Source: Anolis sagrei (taxonomy: Eukaryota; Chordata; Lepidosauria; Squamata; Anolidae). From it: a stretch of DNA of 64,000 nt. Below the pieces are notes generated by a model. It was not told the DNA's origin. It searched no databases and saw nothing but the letters and a program-made list of their open reading frames with translations. A program made the translations under genes and the position numbers. The stretch is from positions 142,339,366 to 142,403,365 of the forward strand of contig NC_090023.1 of NCBI RefSeq assembly GCF_037176765.1, read 5' to 3'. Shown one piece after another: positions 15,301 through 23,994 of this stretch (positions are counted from its first letter, which is position 1; every line of letters starts with the position of its first letter).

Positions 15301-16246
15301 GTGATATATTTGCATCAGAAGCTGTCAAACTACCTGTCAAAGCAAAACCATTGTTGGAAGCAAATCTCTTTGATGACGATGTTGACATCTTTGCTGATCT
15401 TGCTGTAAAACCAAAAGAAAAGAGTGCCAAAAAAAAGATGGAAGCTAAATCGATATTTGATGAAGATACAGGTAAGTTGCTAGACTTCCAGTATAGCTGC
15501 AAATGCTTCAAAGTGGTTGTTTTACATGAGAAAATATGCCAGGGTTGGACAAATGATACTCATGTTGAGGAGTATCAAAATAATCATAAATGTCTTGAGA
15601 AAACGAGGAAGGACATTATAAAGGTCCCAAGTGGTTCATTTTGGCCTCTGTACACCACACATTGAGTTTTGCGCAGAACATTCTTGAACTCTCTAGCTTA
15701 ATGGGCCCCCTTTTCTCTGTCGCACATGCCTCAACCGCCAAGCAACTATTTCCTTGGTTTCATTTCATCAGTCAACAAAGAAACTCCTTTTTTGTTGTTC
15801 TCAAACTCTTTGACATTCATATTAGATGCTGTATATATTTCATTTATTTTTTCTTAGTTCTTTGCTCATATCTTATTATATCGCTATTGTAAAAAAATCT
15901 TCCCATTTTATTTTGCTTTCCTTTGCTCTTCAACCACCATCTTATACCCCTTCTCCCTTTTCAAACTTAGGGTGAATGCAACTCATTGTAATACCAGAAG
16001 TCATGTGTCCCTCCACTGCTGTTTGTGTTATTGTTTAACTGGATCTCACTGCTGACTCTGTAAATTTCCCACCATTGTCAGATACATGATCTTCATTTTT
16101 TTCTTCACCTAGATGATATCTTCTCACCTAGTCAATTCAAGACGACCCAGAAGACACAGTTACTTCAGAAAACTTCAGGAACTAAAAGTGAAATTAAAAC
16201 ATCAAATACTTTTGATGATCCACTGAATGCATTTGAAGGCCAATGA
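183..16246 (+). CDS. WASHC2C: WASH complex subunit 2 (FAM21), 3' half, split over 14-15 exons
   Basis: WASHC2 is the long tail subunit of the endosomal WASH complex, which drives Arp2/3 actin branching; its tail binds VPS35 of retromer and capping protein. Exons read from GT/AG junctions and phase: 183-301, 1032-1124, 1806-1913, 4006-4092, 4809-4963, 6279-6393, 6820-6942, 9245-9361, 9767-9892, 10027-10131, (10938-10982 probable), 11565-11801, 13414-13977, 15300-15471, 16113-16246. They join in one frame to about 765 residues, against roughly 1,300 for the full vertebrate protein, so the N-terminal globular half is left of the window. The chain is rich in acidic LFa motifs ([31 protein letters not shown]), carries a basic capping-protein-binding region, and ends [10 protein letters not shown], close to the mammalian C-terminus as I recall it. 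No in-frame stop was seen in any exon. The assignment is firm; whether to call it 2A or 2C is not decidable, since those are primate duplicates. Confidence 0.95.
2050..3290 (-). mobile_element. Non-LTR retrotransposon 3' remnant (I/Vingi-like group), interrupted by a SINE
   Basis: The minus strand encodes a decayed reverse-transcriptase C-terminus whose last part ([11 protein letters not shown]) matches that of the copy at 12,690-13,330 ([11 protein letters not shown]). It lies in a WASHC2 intron. A Sauria-type SINE occupies 2376-2630; the part at 2050-2375 looks like the element's 3' untranslated end. Clade is uncertain. Confidence 0.5.
2376..2630 (+). mobile_element. Sauria-type tRNA-derived SINE, near full length
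   Basis: It begins GGAGCTGCGGTGGTGCAGTG (tRNA-like A box) and ends in a TGACATGATAAAAAATAATAA tail. The 3' part (CACACCAGAAGTGACTTGCAG) is the BovB-related end known for squamate SINEs, which use BovB machinery. It is inserted in an older LINE. Confidence 0.85.
3545..3990 (-). mobile_element. L2-type LINE fragment with reverse transcriptase YADD box
   Basis: The minus strand encodes [11 protein letters not shown], the catalytic box of non-LTR reverse transcriptase in its L2-typical context, followed by [16 protein letters not shown]. It is a short decayed piece in the WASHC2 intron. Confidence 0.8.
5136..5577. mobile_element. CR1 LINE 3' fragment (+) abutted by an inverted CR1 piece (-)
   Basis: 5136-5510 encodes on the plus strand the CR1 ORF2 end ([37 protein letters not shown]) and part of the 3' UTR. 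5511-5577 is in the opposite orientation and matches the block just upstream of that in CR1. A further decayed CR1 piece lies at about 5930-6165 (+). Confidence 0.8.
6419..6610. repeat. Interspersed repeat starting with (ATTT)n, LINE-tail type
   Basis: It starts TTTATTTACTTACTTAA and continues CTGAGAGGGACTCAGAGCGGC. The same motif opens repeats at 11,955-12,300, 29,928-30,100, 32,255-32,300 and 59,627-59,720. It looks like a reversed L2/CR1-like 3' end; the family is not certain. Confidence 0.55.
7625..7950 (+). mobile_element. tRNA-derived squamate SINE, full length
   Basis: The sequence carries GGTGGGTTAAACCGCTAAGCT, the conserved GCTTCTGCCAACCTAGCA block and the end GACTTAATGTCAGTGGGAAA. 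Related copies: 19795-19945 (+), 21356-21685 (-), 21845-22020 plus 22434-22523 (+, split), 36586-36912 (+), 63142-63320 (-). Confidence 0.85.
7945..8560 (+). mobile_element. CR1 LINE 3' fragment, decayed
   Basis: Plus-strand relics of the CR1 ORF2 end are visible (GGTCAGACCTTACCTAGAGT, later CAGGAAAAGAGATTCCACTT and GGTTTTTAAACAGAGGCTGG), then the 3' UTR. A similar CR1 piece lies at 30,420-30,680 (+). Confidence 0.7.
8670..8810 (+). mobile_element. Penelope-like element terminal fragment (fossil)
   Basis: The sequence (CCATAGATGCAGGCGAAATG, then ACAACCCAGTGATTCCGGCC) matches the terminal repeat of the Penelope-like element at 46.03-46.64 kb. It is a short broken remnant. Confidence 0.65.
10447..10565. 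repeat. Short MITE-like repeat
   Basis: It starts GGCCCCATCTACACTGCCAT, the terminal sequence shared by several palindromic lizard MITEs in this window. It lies in a WASHC2 intron. Confidence 0.5.
10938..10982 (+). CDS. WASHC2C: Probable WASHC2 micro-exon (15 codons)
   Basis: A T-rich tract ending in TTGGAAG precedes 45 bases reading [15 protein letters not shown], followed by the donor GTACAT. The length is a multiple of three and the flanking exons (10027-10131 and 11565-11801) are both phase 0, so inclusion or skipping would keep the frame. The lysine-rich then SLE composition suits the linkers between LFa motifs. The acceptor is only moderate and no transcript is available, so this is inference. 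Confidence 0.5.
12314..12376 (+). repeat. (ATT)n microsatellite
   Basis: About 16 tandem ATT units are visible, followed by imperfect units. Confidence 0.9.
12690..13330 (-). mobile_element. Non-LTR retrotransposon C-terminal fragment (I/Vingi-like group)
   Basis: The minus strand keeps a long decayed coding stretch with a cysteine/histidine knuckle after the reverse transcriptase (C-x2-C-x11-H-x5-[17 protein letters not shown]) and then [11 protein letters not shown]. The same family supplies 2050-3290. A TTGATTGATTGAT tail-like sequence at 13,362-13,377 lies at the other end and may belong to a different insertion. Confidence 0.55.
13414..13977 (+). CDS. WASHC2C: WASHC2 largest tail exon with the capping-protein-interaction motif
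   Basis: This 188-codon exon opens with [18 protein letters not shown]. Joined to the preceding exon end LQNTNK it fits the capping-protein interaction (CPI) pattern known from FAM21, CARMIL and CD2AP: L-x3-x-x-x-R-x-K, then a basic stretch ending RRPxxR. In the family this segment binds the CapZ heterodimer and lowers its barbed-end affinity. The rest is low-complexity Ser/Pro-rich sequence with LFa motifs [12 protein letters not shown] and QDIFE near the end. The exon is flanked by AG and GTAATT and is phase 0 at both ends. The two usual His/Thr positions of the CPI core are Asn here; the basic core is intact. Confidence 0.9.
14445..14579. mobile_element. hAT-type MITE, 135 bp, with perfect 8-bp target duplication
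   Basis: The ends CAGTGGTTCTCAACCTGGGG and its near-complement GTTGAGAACCACTG form terminal inverted repeats. CTCTAGGT flanks both sides (14437-14444 and 14580-14587). The interior is itself nearly palindromic and has no coding capacity. Confidence 0.9.
16113..16246 (+). CDS. WASHC2C: WASHC2 terminal coding exon and stop codon
   Basis: This exon follows TTCACCTAG and completes an Asp codon begun at 15471. It reads [10 protein letters not shown] and runs to the last LFa-like motif, [11 protein letters not shown], then TGA. The near-identity of this end to the mammalian FAM21 C-terminus is the strongest single support for the gene assignment. Confidence 0.93.
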
Positions 16247-16690
16247 AAATATGCATAGTATCAGTCTTATCCTCCCCAGTAACTATTTCCTTGCTTTCCA
16301 GTGAAACGACCAATATGATAAACTGTGAATATTCCTTGACTATTTCCTTACTCACATATCTAAATATTTTCCTGCATGGCACTTAATCAAGCAAAATATT
16401 GCATCTTTTAGGTCTCATGTTCGTAATGTTTCATTTATTGTATACAAAATATATTTTATTAACAAGAACTAAAAATAAGCAGAAACCAGTGATATTGGCA
16501 AATCACATTTGTGAAATCAGTGTCATAATGTCTTCTTACTTTACTTCCTGCTCTGTGATTTTGAAGTTCTAAAGAAAAAAGAAAACCAAAGAGCAATCCT
16601 TTTTGTAGCTCAAATTGTCATTGGATAATTTGTGTTTGTTTTTGATTGCATATCTTCTTTCTGATTACTAATAAACAGGATCAGAATAAC
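16247..16690 (+). other. WASHC2C: WASHC2 3' UTR with candidate poly(A) signal
   Basis: AT-rich sequence follows the stop. An AATAAA hexamer lies at 16670-16675, about 425 bases downstream of the TGA, and is the best candidate cleavage signal. The transcript end is inferred. Confidence 0.55.
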
Positions 16691-16959
16691 AATTATTTAG
16701 TTTGCGCGACTAATCAAAGTCCAAATGTTCTCAGATGCCCCTTGAGTATTCTTATGAAGGTTTTTGTTGCTGTGTTCTGTCCCCTCATCCAGAAAGCTGG
16801 CCTCTTGGCTGTGCTGAATTTGACAGTGGCTGCTACTTTCTTTCTCAGGGCAGAAAAAGGCTTCACAAGGAGACATAACCAAATGAGCCACTAAACCTGT
16901 GATCTCACAGGGTAATCTACATCTGTGCCACTCTAGTCATCATTGCCTTCTTGTTCCAA

Positions 16960-17205
16960 AAAACTATTAAAAACTCCTTTCCTTCTTCCCTTGCTTTTCC
17001 TAACACACCTTCCCCCAATTATTTCATTCAATTCTCTGCCTTCTTTCTTCTTCTTTTTTCTTTCTCTTCTCACTTCCTTCTTGGACCTTTTTCTTATTTT
17101 TCCCATGCTTTTTCGCATACACCTTTCCCCTTCTTTCTTTCCATTCTGTCTTCCTTTCATCCCTCACTTCTTTCATCATTTATCTTTCTTTCCTTCCTTT
17201 CATAC
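16960..17205. repeat. Pyrimidine-rich tract (CT-rich low complexity)
   Basis: Nearly every base on the plus strand is C or T, with TTCC/TTTC units. The long open frames across it are a composition effect. It lies between WASHC2 and the ZFAND4 promoter. Confidence 0.8.
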
Positions 17206-17314
17206 CTGTAAATATACGTAAACACTAAAATCAATTATCTACACTTTAAAATCCATTGTTTAAAACCATCTCAGATCAGCTATATACCGGATCTGGTCAG
17301 CAGGGTAAAGTTTC

Positions 17315-17895
17315 CTATTGTTGCCTTATTGCACTGTCCCAAAGGCTTGGTCCCACAGCCAAGTGTTTACCATATTTATGAAGGGACTGGAGGGTAATCT
17401 CACCAGGGAGGGAGTTCCATAGCTGAAGGGCAATCACTGAGAAGGCCCTCTCTCCCTCCCTGCCAATCACACCTGTGATGGTGTCAGGATCAAGAGCAGG
17501 GCCTCCCCGGAAGACTCGTAAAGGGAGATGCGTTTGGACTGGTAAACCAGGGCCATTTAGGGCTTTATGAGTCAAAGCCAGCACTTTGAATTGTGTCCGG
17601 TAGCAAAGTGGCAACCAGTGGAGCTGACGCAACATGGGAGTTGTGTGCTCCCTGTATGCTGCCCCACTTATTAACCTGGCTGCCTCTTGGATTATTTGAA
17701 GCTTCCAAACAGCCTTCAAAATCAACCCCACATAGAGGGTGTTGCAGTAGTCTATCCTAGATGTAACGTGAGCATGGACATCTGTGGCCAGGTCTGACCT
17801 CCTAAGGTTCTGGCACAACTGACACATAAGTTTAGTTGTGCGAAAGCCCACCTGGCCACCACCAAAACCTGAGGTTCCAGGCTCAGCAATGAATC
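17315..17895 (-). mobile_element. L2-type LINE ORF2 C-terminal fragment
   Basis: The minus strand encodes a stop-free stretch of about 178 codons with RIDYCNTLYVGL, LHWLPLCYRTQFKVLAL and AFSVIALQLWNSLPGEI, the hallmark end of L2 ORF2. Separate L2-like 3' tails follow at 17,896-18,085 and 18,225-18,435 (+), ending in AATAAA-like and GTT/ATT repeats. Confidence 0.85.
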
Positions 17896-18424
17896 CTATA
17901 TTTTATATTACATATAATATTACTAATAATATTACAATATAATTGTATAGTACAATATAGTAATATATAATACTGATATTGTTCTATGCTAATAAATATA
18001 TTGCATGCATATATATCTTGTAAGCTGCTCTGAGTCCCCTTTGGGGTGAGAAGGGCAGCATATAAATGCCGTAAATAAATATATCCCAGAATAATGATCC
18101 CATAGCACTTTGTCCTCCAAAGCACTTTATATTTTTTAGGTCTGCTTGTATGTTTTCCACAAACCACCCCATCACTTTTTCGCCCATGTCCAGCATTATT
18201 TTTTAATTTTAATTACATTTGGCCTACCCATAGATTTTAAAGTGTGTTGTCCTATTGATAATGCTTATGTTATTGTTTTATTGTTATGTTGTTTTTAAAT
18301 TGCTGTTTTGTTTTGTTATTGCTTGTATTGTTGTATTTTGGGCTCGGCCTCATGTAAGCCACACCAAGTCCCCTGGGGAGATGGTAGTGGGGTATAAATA
18401 AAGTGTTGTTGTTGTTGTTATTAT

Positions 18425-18615
18425 TATTATTCCCAGATTCTCTGCTTTAAATTGGATTATATGAGTCCACATTGCCAGATAATCTGAGATAAGCACAAAA
18501 CCTGGGATATAGTGCCTGTCTGGAAGGGGCCACAGATAATCCAATTCAAAACAGATAATGTGAATTATCTGACCTGATAATCTGGATTATATTCCAGTTT
18601 AGAAGGGGCCCCAGC
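18425..18615. mobile_element. Palindromic lizard MITE
   Basis: It is built of ATAATCTGGATTATAT-like units and ends GAAGGGGCCCCAG. Related copies: 20,345-20,570, the split copy at 21,770-22,615, 52,330-52,390 and 53,772-53,915. Confidence 0.7.
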
Positions 18616-18681
18616 TTCAAAGGATGACAGAACAAATCTTGCCAAGAAAACCCTTCGATGGGCTTGTCTCCAAGGTACAAG

Positions 18682-18793
18682 CAGTGGTTCTCAACCTGTG
18701 GGTCCCCAGAAATCCTAACAGCTGGTAACCTGGCTGGGATTTCTGGGAGTTGTAGGCCAAAACACCTGAGGACTCACAGGTTGAGAACCAATG
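18682..18793. mobile_element. hAT-type MITE, internally deleted copy
   Basis: It has the same termini as the 135-bp family (CAGTGGTTCTCAACCTG and CAGGTTGAGAACCAATG) but is 112 bp long. The flanks GTACAAG and GTACAAA form an imperfect target duplication. It lies about 90 bp upstream of the CpG island. Confidence 0.8.
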
Positions 18794-18879
18794 GTACAAA
18801 AATAACTGGAATGGGAATAGAGAAGTCATTCGGGGAGAAACAATTCCCCCCCCCCCTTCCCATATCTCCCAGCAGCCCC

Positions 18880-19430
18880 CACGGGTCCGAGCAGGCCTCC
18901 GAGGTTGCCATGGGCGACGGCGACACACAACATCCGCCTTCTACTTTCCCGCCGCGGCGGTTCTGACCAGCGCAGGTGAGCTTCCGCAAGCCCCGCCCCT
19001 CCCCGCGGAGGCGCCCGTTGATTGGAGGCCGGCTGGAGAGAGCGAACGCCTCAGTGGCCCGGCAGCGCAGCGTCGGTGACGTCACAAAGGCAGGGGGCGG
19101 GTGCGGAGGGAGGAGGAAGACGCGGTGCGGTTCTGAAGCGGCGTCTTCCTGAGGGCGAAGCTCAACGGCGGGCGCCTCCTTCCTCTTGGCCTTGCCTTTC
19201 CCCGAGCCTTTCCCCCACCATGAGTGCGGACGCGGCGGCTGCGGCTCTGTGAAGGGAAGGCCGAGGCCCGGAGGCAGCTGCTCTTGGCGGAGGGCTGCTG
19301 AGGGGGAGGAGGAGGAAGCCCCGCCCTCGCTTCCGGAGAGGACAACCGGCCTTCCTCCCTCCCTCTCTCTCTCTCTGGCGCCCTCTCTCGGCCGGCGTCT
19401 TCATAGTGCCACTTCTGCGGTAACTATGCG
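18880..19430 (+). promoter_or_regulatory. ZFAND4: CpG-island promoter of ZFAND4
   Basis: This is the only strongly GC- and CpG-rich stretch in the window. It holds a perfect CRE octamer TGACGTCA at 19077-19084, a GC box (GGGGGCGGG) at 19093-19101, an inverted CCAAT box (ATTGG) at 19021-19025 and an X-box-like site at 18904-18918. No TATA box was seen, as is common for housekeeping promoters. Two candidate first-exon donors are visible: GCAG before GTGAGC at 18976, and GCG before GTAACT at about 19419. Position relative to the CRE favours a start site after about 19110, hence the second donor. Confidence 0.75.
19077..19084. promoter_or_regulatory. Palindromic CRE (CREB/ATF site)
   Basis: The sequence is the full TGACGTCA octamer inside the CpG island, with a GC box about ten bases downstream. 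Full CREs near start sites are typical CREB/ATF targets. Binding is inferred. Confidence 0.7.
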
Positions 19431-19489
19431 CCCAGTTAGAACAGGCAAAGGACGGAGGAAACACTTTGGAACTGCCCATTTCCTGTGCC

Positions 19490-19634
19490 CAGGCCCCATC
19501 TGCACCCACCATTTAATGTCGTTCCAAGCTAGCTTCAAAAACATCATCTCCCCAAACGTCCTCCTGTGTAAACATCAGCACAACCAAACCACTGGTTTGA
19601 AACTGACTTAACTCGCCAGTCTAGATGGGGCCAC
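19490..19634. mobile_element. MITE just inside the ZFAND4 first intron
   Basis: Terminal inverted repeats GGCCCCATCT and AGATGGGGCC bracket about 145 bp. It directly follows the CpG island. Confidence 0.65.
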
Positions 19635-19949
19635 AGTGAGGCTTTAGCTGCCAAATCAGCAAGCTCTTAGTTGTAATGTTTACATTGTAATTCTTGTTTT
19701 CCTCAGAAGTGTTTTTAAACAAACACACAAGACTTAAGCAGTAAGAACCATAGTGGTAGTGATGACAGTAGGCATATAGAAAAGTTTGCTTTGAACATGC
19801 AGTCATGCCGACCACATGACCTTGGAGGTGTCTACGGACAACGCCGGCTCTTTGGGTTAGAAATTGAGATGAGACCCCCCCCCCCCCGAGTTGGACTTGA
19901 CTTAATGTCATGGGAAAACCTTTTTACCTTTACCTTTCTTTGAACATGT

Positions 19950-20335
19950 TGTTTATTCGTTCAGTCGCTTCCAATTCTTTGTGACCTCATGGATCAGCCC
20001 ACGCCAGAGCTCCCTGTCAGCCATCACCATCCCCAGCTCCTTCAAGGTCAAGCCAGTCACTTCAAGGATGCCATCCATCTATCTTGCCCTTGGTCGGCCC
20101 CTCTTCCTTTTTCCTTCCATTTTCCACAGCATCATTGTCTTCTCTAAGCTTTCCTGTCTTCTCAGTATGTGGCCAAAATACTTCATCTATGCCTCTAATA
20201 TCCTTCCTTGCAATTAGCAGTCGGGCTTTATTTCTTGAAGTATGGACTGGTTGGATCTTCTCGCAGTCCAAGGCACTCTCAGAACCTTCCTCCTTGAACA
20301 CATTAGCAGGTTTCAAATTCAGCAACTGGCAACTT
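19950..20335 (-). mobile_element. BovB (RTE) LINE 3' fragment
   Basis: The plus sequence (GTTCAGTCGCTTCCAATTCT, CTTTGTGACCTCATGGATCA, CTTCAAGGTCAAGCCAGTCA) is the reverse complement of the BovB ORF2 end and 3' UTR. The minus strand reads DGILEVTGLTLKELG in a decayed frame. Confidence 0.8.
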
Positions 20336-20574
20336 TAATCAGAGCCCCCTTCCAGACAGGCCCTATATCACAGGATCTGATCCCAGGTTTTTGGCAGAGT
20401 CCAGATAATTGGGGATAAACAGAAAACCTGGGATCAGATCCTGGGATATAGGGCCTGTCCACTTAGCCCTATATCCCAGAATATCAAGTCAGAAAATCCC
20501 ACAATATCTTCTTTGAACTGGGTTATCTGAGGGCCCTTCCACACAGCCCTATATCCCAGAATATCAATAGTGAA

Positions 20575-20882
20575 GGTTTAAGCCCATTGTTCGCCCCTTC
20601 TGAGTCTCCCCTCAGACACATAACTCCATTTATCCATCTCAACCAGGGTTTTATTAATTTTACCCCTTGCATTTGGCCCACCCACTGTTTTAATTCCTCT
20701 ACAATTTTATTTTGTGTTTGTTTTATTGTATATTTTGCTATTCTATGCATGTTACTTTGATATTATTAGTTGTTTGTTTGTATTTTATTTTGCTTTATTG
20801 TAATTCTTGGGCTTGGCCTCATGTTAGCCGCCCTTGAGGAAATTGTGGCGGGGTATAAATAAAGTTTATTATTATTATTATT
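20575..20882 (+). mobile_element. L2-type LINE 3' UTR with ATT tail
   Basis: The end GGCTTGGCCTCATGTTAGCC, then GGCGGGGTATAAATAAAG and (ATT)n, is the same 3' terminus as at 18,330-18,430 and 43,700-43,775. Confidence 0.65.
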
Positions 20883-21130
20883 TGAAACACAACAAGATGA
20901 GTCCACAGCAGACACTCTGCTGGCTGTTGAATTGGATCACACGTCAGACACTTCCCAAGTGTCGAGGACTGTGTGATCTATCGGTGAATAATGTGTGCAG
21001 ATCCCAGTAAGGTGGCCTTCTGCAGCTGGCAGATGGTAATTTTGTCAGCACCGATTGTGTTTAAGTGCAGGCCAAGGTCTTCAGGCACTGCACCCAGCGT
21101 GCTGATCACCACTGGGACCACCTTTACTGG
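20883..21130 (-). mobile_element. Dong/R4-like LINE C-terminal fragment between ATT repeats
   Basis: The minus strand encodes KVVPVVISTLGAVPEDLG and then ITICQLQKATLLGSAHI, resembling the C-terminal domain of Dong/R4-clade ORFs. (ATT)n flanks it on both sides (20,866-20,882 and 21,130-21,152). Family assignment is moderate. Confidence 0.5.
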
Positions 21131-21769
21131 AGTATTACTATTATTATTATTATAGAGCGATCTGGAAGGACCCTGAGTCCACACTTAAATCATGTGGGAT
21201 TTTCTGCATTGATATTCTGGGATATAGGGCTGTGTGCAAGGGTCCAGAGTTTTCCTGTTTGAATGCCTTATACATAAGGGGGTTAGTGTTAATTATGCAT
21301 TGCTAAGGGAGGCGTTTCTTTGTTGATGATGTAACAGCTGTATCTTGGTTAAGTAAAGGTAAAGGTTTTCCCCTGACATGAAGTCCAGTCATGTCTGACT
21401 CTGGGGTATGGTGCTCATCTCCATTTCTAAATCGAAGAGCCGATGTTGTCCGTAGATACCTCCAAGGTCATGTGGCTGGCATGACTGCATGGAGTGCTGT
21501 TACCTTCCCGCTGGAGTGGTGCCTATTGATCTACTCACATTTGCATGTTTTCGAACTGCTAGGTTGGCAGGAGCTGGGGCTAATAGCAGAAGCTCATGCC
21601 GCTTCCCAGATTCGAACCTGCAACCTTTCGGTCAACAAGCTCAGCAGCTCAGCACTTTAACTGACTGCGCCACCGGGAGCTCACGTATCTTGGTTAGGAC
21701 CAACATAAATAAGGTCCATATTTTCCTATTAAATTCCTATAAATTGAGAGAGTTCAACAAGATGCATAT

Positions 21770-22615
21770 AGGCCCCTTCCATACCACCCCTATATCCCAG
21801 GATCTGATCCCAAATTATCTGTTTACCCCAGGTTATCTGGCAGTAGGAGCCCCTGGTAGCACAGTGGGTTAAACCACTGAGCTGCTGAACTTGCTGACCA
21901 AAAGGTCAGTGGTTCAAATCCAGGAAATAGGGTGGACTCCCACTGTTAGCCCCAGCTTCTGCCAACCTAGCAGTTCGAAAACATGTAAATGTGAGTAGAT
22001 CAATAGGTATGGCCTAAACTAGCACTCCAAACAACTTAGGAGACCTCTCAAAGGCCCAGGCAGCAGTGCAAGGAGGAGGCCACAAGTTGGATTCCTACTA
22101 CAAAGGCTATTATTGTAAGCCCAGTAATAGGGTCAGAATGCATGGAGTATAAAAAGGTCTGTCTCACACACACACACACACCCCAAATGGGGCTGCAAGG
22201 CTTTTATTACTTTGACAGAGAATTATAATATAAGACACATTCTTATTGGTGTACAGTAATCAATCATTTCATTGGTCTAAGCTAGCTAATACAAATTTCA
22301 TTGGTTCTCTATGACTTTGACAGGCAGGATCTTAACAATGTCACAACTATGCTTTCATGTCTCTGACCCTGGCTGTCTTAATGAATCAGTCTTATCCGTT
22401 CTTCTGTTGCAAGCATAACTCCAAGTCACTGGGAAACTTTGGCTTAGAAATGGAGATGAGCACCACAACCCAGAGTTGGACATATCTGAACTTAATATCA
22501 AGGGGAAATGTTTACCTTTACTTTTATCTGGCAGTGGGGACTCATAAAATCCAGTCTAAAGCAGATAATCTGAGATGAAATCCTGGGATATAGGGTAGTG
22601 TGGAAGGGGTCTTAG
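21770..22615. mobile_element. Three-layer nested insertion: MITE, SINE, LTR-like fossil
   Basis: The outer palindromic MITE (21,770-21,844 and 22,536-22,615) is split by a tRNA-SINE (21,845-22,020 and 22,434-22,523). The SINE has a 12-bp duplication TTATCTGGCAGT (21,833-21,844 and 22,524-22,535). The SINE is itself split by about 413 bp (22,021-22,433) that looks like a solo LTR in minus orientation. That inner piece contains a CA microsatellite at 22,163-22,182. Confidence 0.7.
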
Positions 22616-22687
22616 TTGCTGAAGTTTATTAGTAAATTCTTGGTTCCTTCATTATAGATAAAGGAGTATTTCTTTTTACATTTGTAG

Positions 22688-22756
22688 GGAACTCGGAGCT
22701 ATTCCTGGGCTACAATGATCACAGTCTGAGATTACATTCTTGGAGATCAATCAGAG
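22688..22756 (+). other. ZFAND4: Probable noncoding second exon of ZFAND4 (5' UTR)
   Basis: Sixty-nine bases lie between a good acceptor (TTTTTACATTTGTAG) and a strong donor (AGAG followed by GTGAGC). Position and orientation fit a leader exon between the CpG island and the start-codon exon. It holds one short ATG frame that ends within five codons. No known repeat covers it. Confidence 0.6.
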
Positions 22757-22864
22757 GTGAGCTGGGCCCTTTTCTATTTTTTTTTTTAAATTGCTTATAG
22801 AATCATTGGTTTTATTAGTCCTGAAACAGGCTTTGTAAAACAAAAGTGAATGGTCAAGTGCCTC

Positions 22865-23055
22865 CTAAATCCCTTTCACATATACTTTTTCAAGTTAGGT
22901 GTCACCCATCCTATATCTCTGCATTTTATCTTTATTGCCTAAATGTATATTTCTCACTGATGAAATACATTTTGTTAATTTTTGGCCCAGCTCCCTAGTC
23001 TATTCAGGTCATTTAGGATTCTGATCCTGCCCTCTGATGTATTAGAAATACATAT
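22865..23055 (-). mobile_element. CR1 LINE internal fragment
   Basis: It matches, in the same orientation, the CR1 block at 38,480-38,640: TTTGGCCCAGCTC and ATTCTGATCCTG are shared. Confidence 0.65.
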
Positions 23056-23994
23056 ATTAAAAGTAACATTTATTTGTTAATTTTGTTACTTTTTTGTGTT
23101 TAAAGTCCAAATTTCAGGAATAATCCACAAAATCCATAGTACAAGAGTAACATCAAGAACCAGAAATACAAAAACATGAGATTCAGGAACAGTCTTCAAC
23201 AACTTAGAAGCCTGAAGCATGAACTAGAAATCCCTTGACTTGACAGAAGTTCTATACTCATACACCAACATTGCATAACTAGTGAACTAGGATGTTGATG
23301 GGTCTGCTGTTTCTTTATATCCTTGCCCCTTTTCTACCTCTAAACAGCATCAAATTAAGTAGTTATCAAGGCTGGAAGCTTCAAAGCACTCGGTTGCACA
23401 AGAATCTAACCCAATTGATTTTTTGATGGGGTTCCCCCCCACCCCCCACCCCCGGTTCCTTCCCAGATCTTTGCAGGTGTTATTTTAACACAGAGCAAAC
23501 CTGGAAATCCAGGTTAAACTGGATTAGCCAGAGACATCTGGCTAATCTGAAAAAATACACAGAAAGAGCTTATGCTCTTCTATTACAACATTACAATCAT
23601 GCAACTAATTCCACCATATTTTGTCACGTGAAAACAGCAAATCAGGCTTTTAACACCATGGTGCTTAATGTAGTTTTAGTTATATGCTATTTTTGGGCCA
23701 AATCATAAACCAGCAAGAACATTTTCTGAGGTATGAGAATGCAGACTGTCCATAAACAATCTCTTGTCTGAATAGGGCCAATTTTGATATCCGTTTTGTT
23801 GTGAAATGTTGTTTTAAATGTTTTTGTCTCAAGGTTCTTAGTTATTATCTCCTTAAATAACATGCCTGGGGTAGACTTTGAATCATGAACAGCCCTGCAG
23901 AGTTCCTATATTTAAACATGCCGTGGTTTGAAGTGGTTATAGTTAGTGCCCAAAACTTCCCACCTGACTTTTTCCTTTTTTAAAGTTATCTAGA

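Noticed and set aside
16933-17221. Open frames rich in Phe/Leu/Ser (+) or Lys/Arg/Glu (-)
   Set aside because: They are translations of a CT-rich low-complexity tract, not genes.
18000-18430. AATAAA-like signals before the ZFAND4 promoter
   Set aside because: They sit in L2-type LINE tails, well past the WASHC2 3' UTR, and are unlikely to end a host transcript.
18774-19345. Long open frames on both strands of the CpG island
   Set aside because: They arise from high GC content and few stops. They have no family resemblance and lie across promoter elements.
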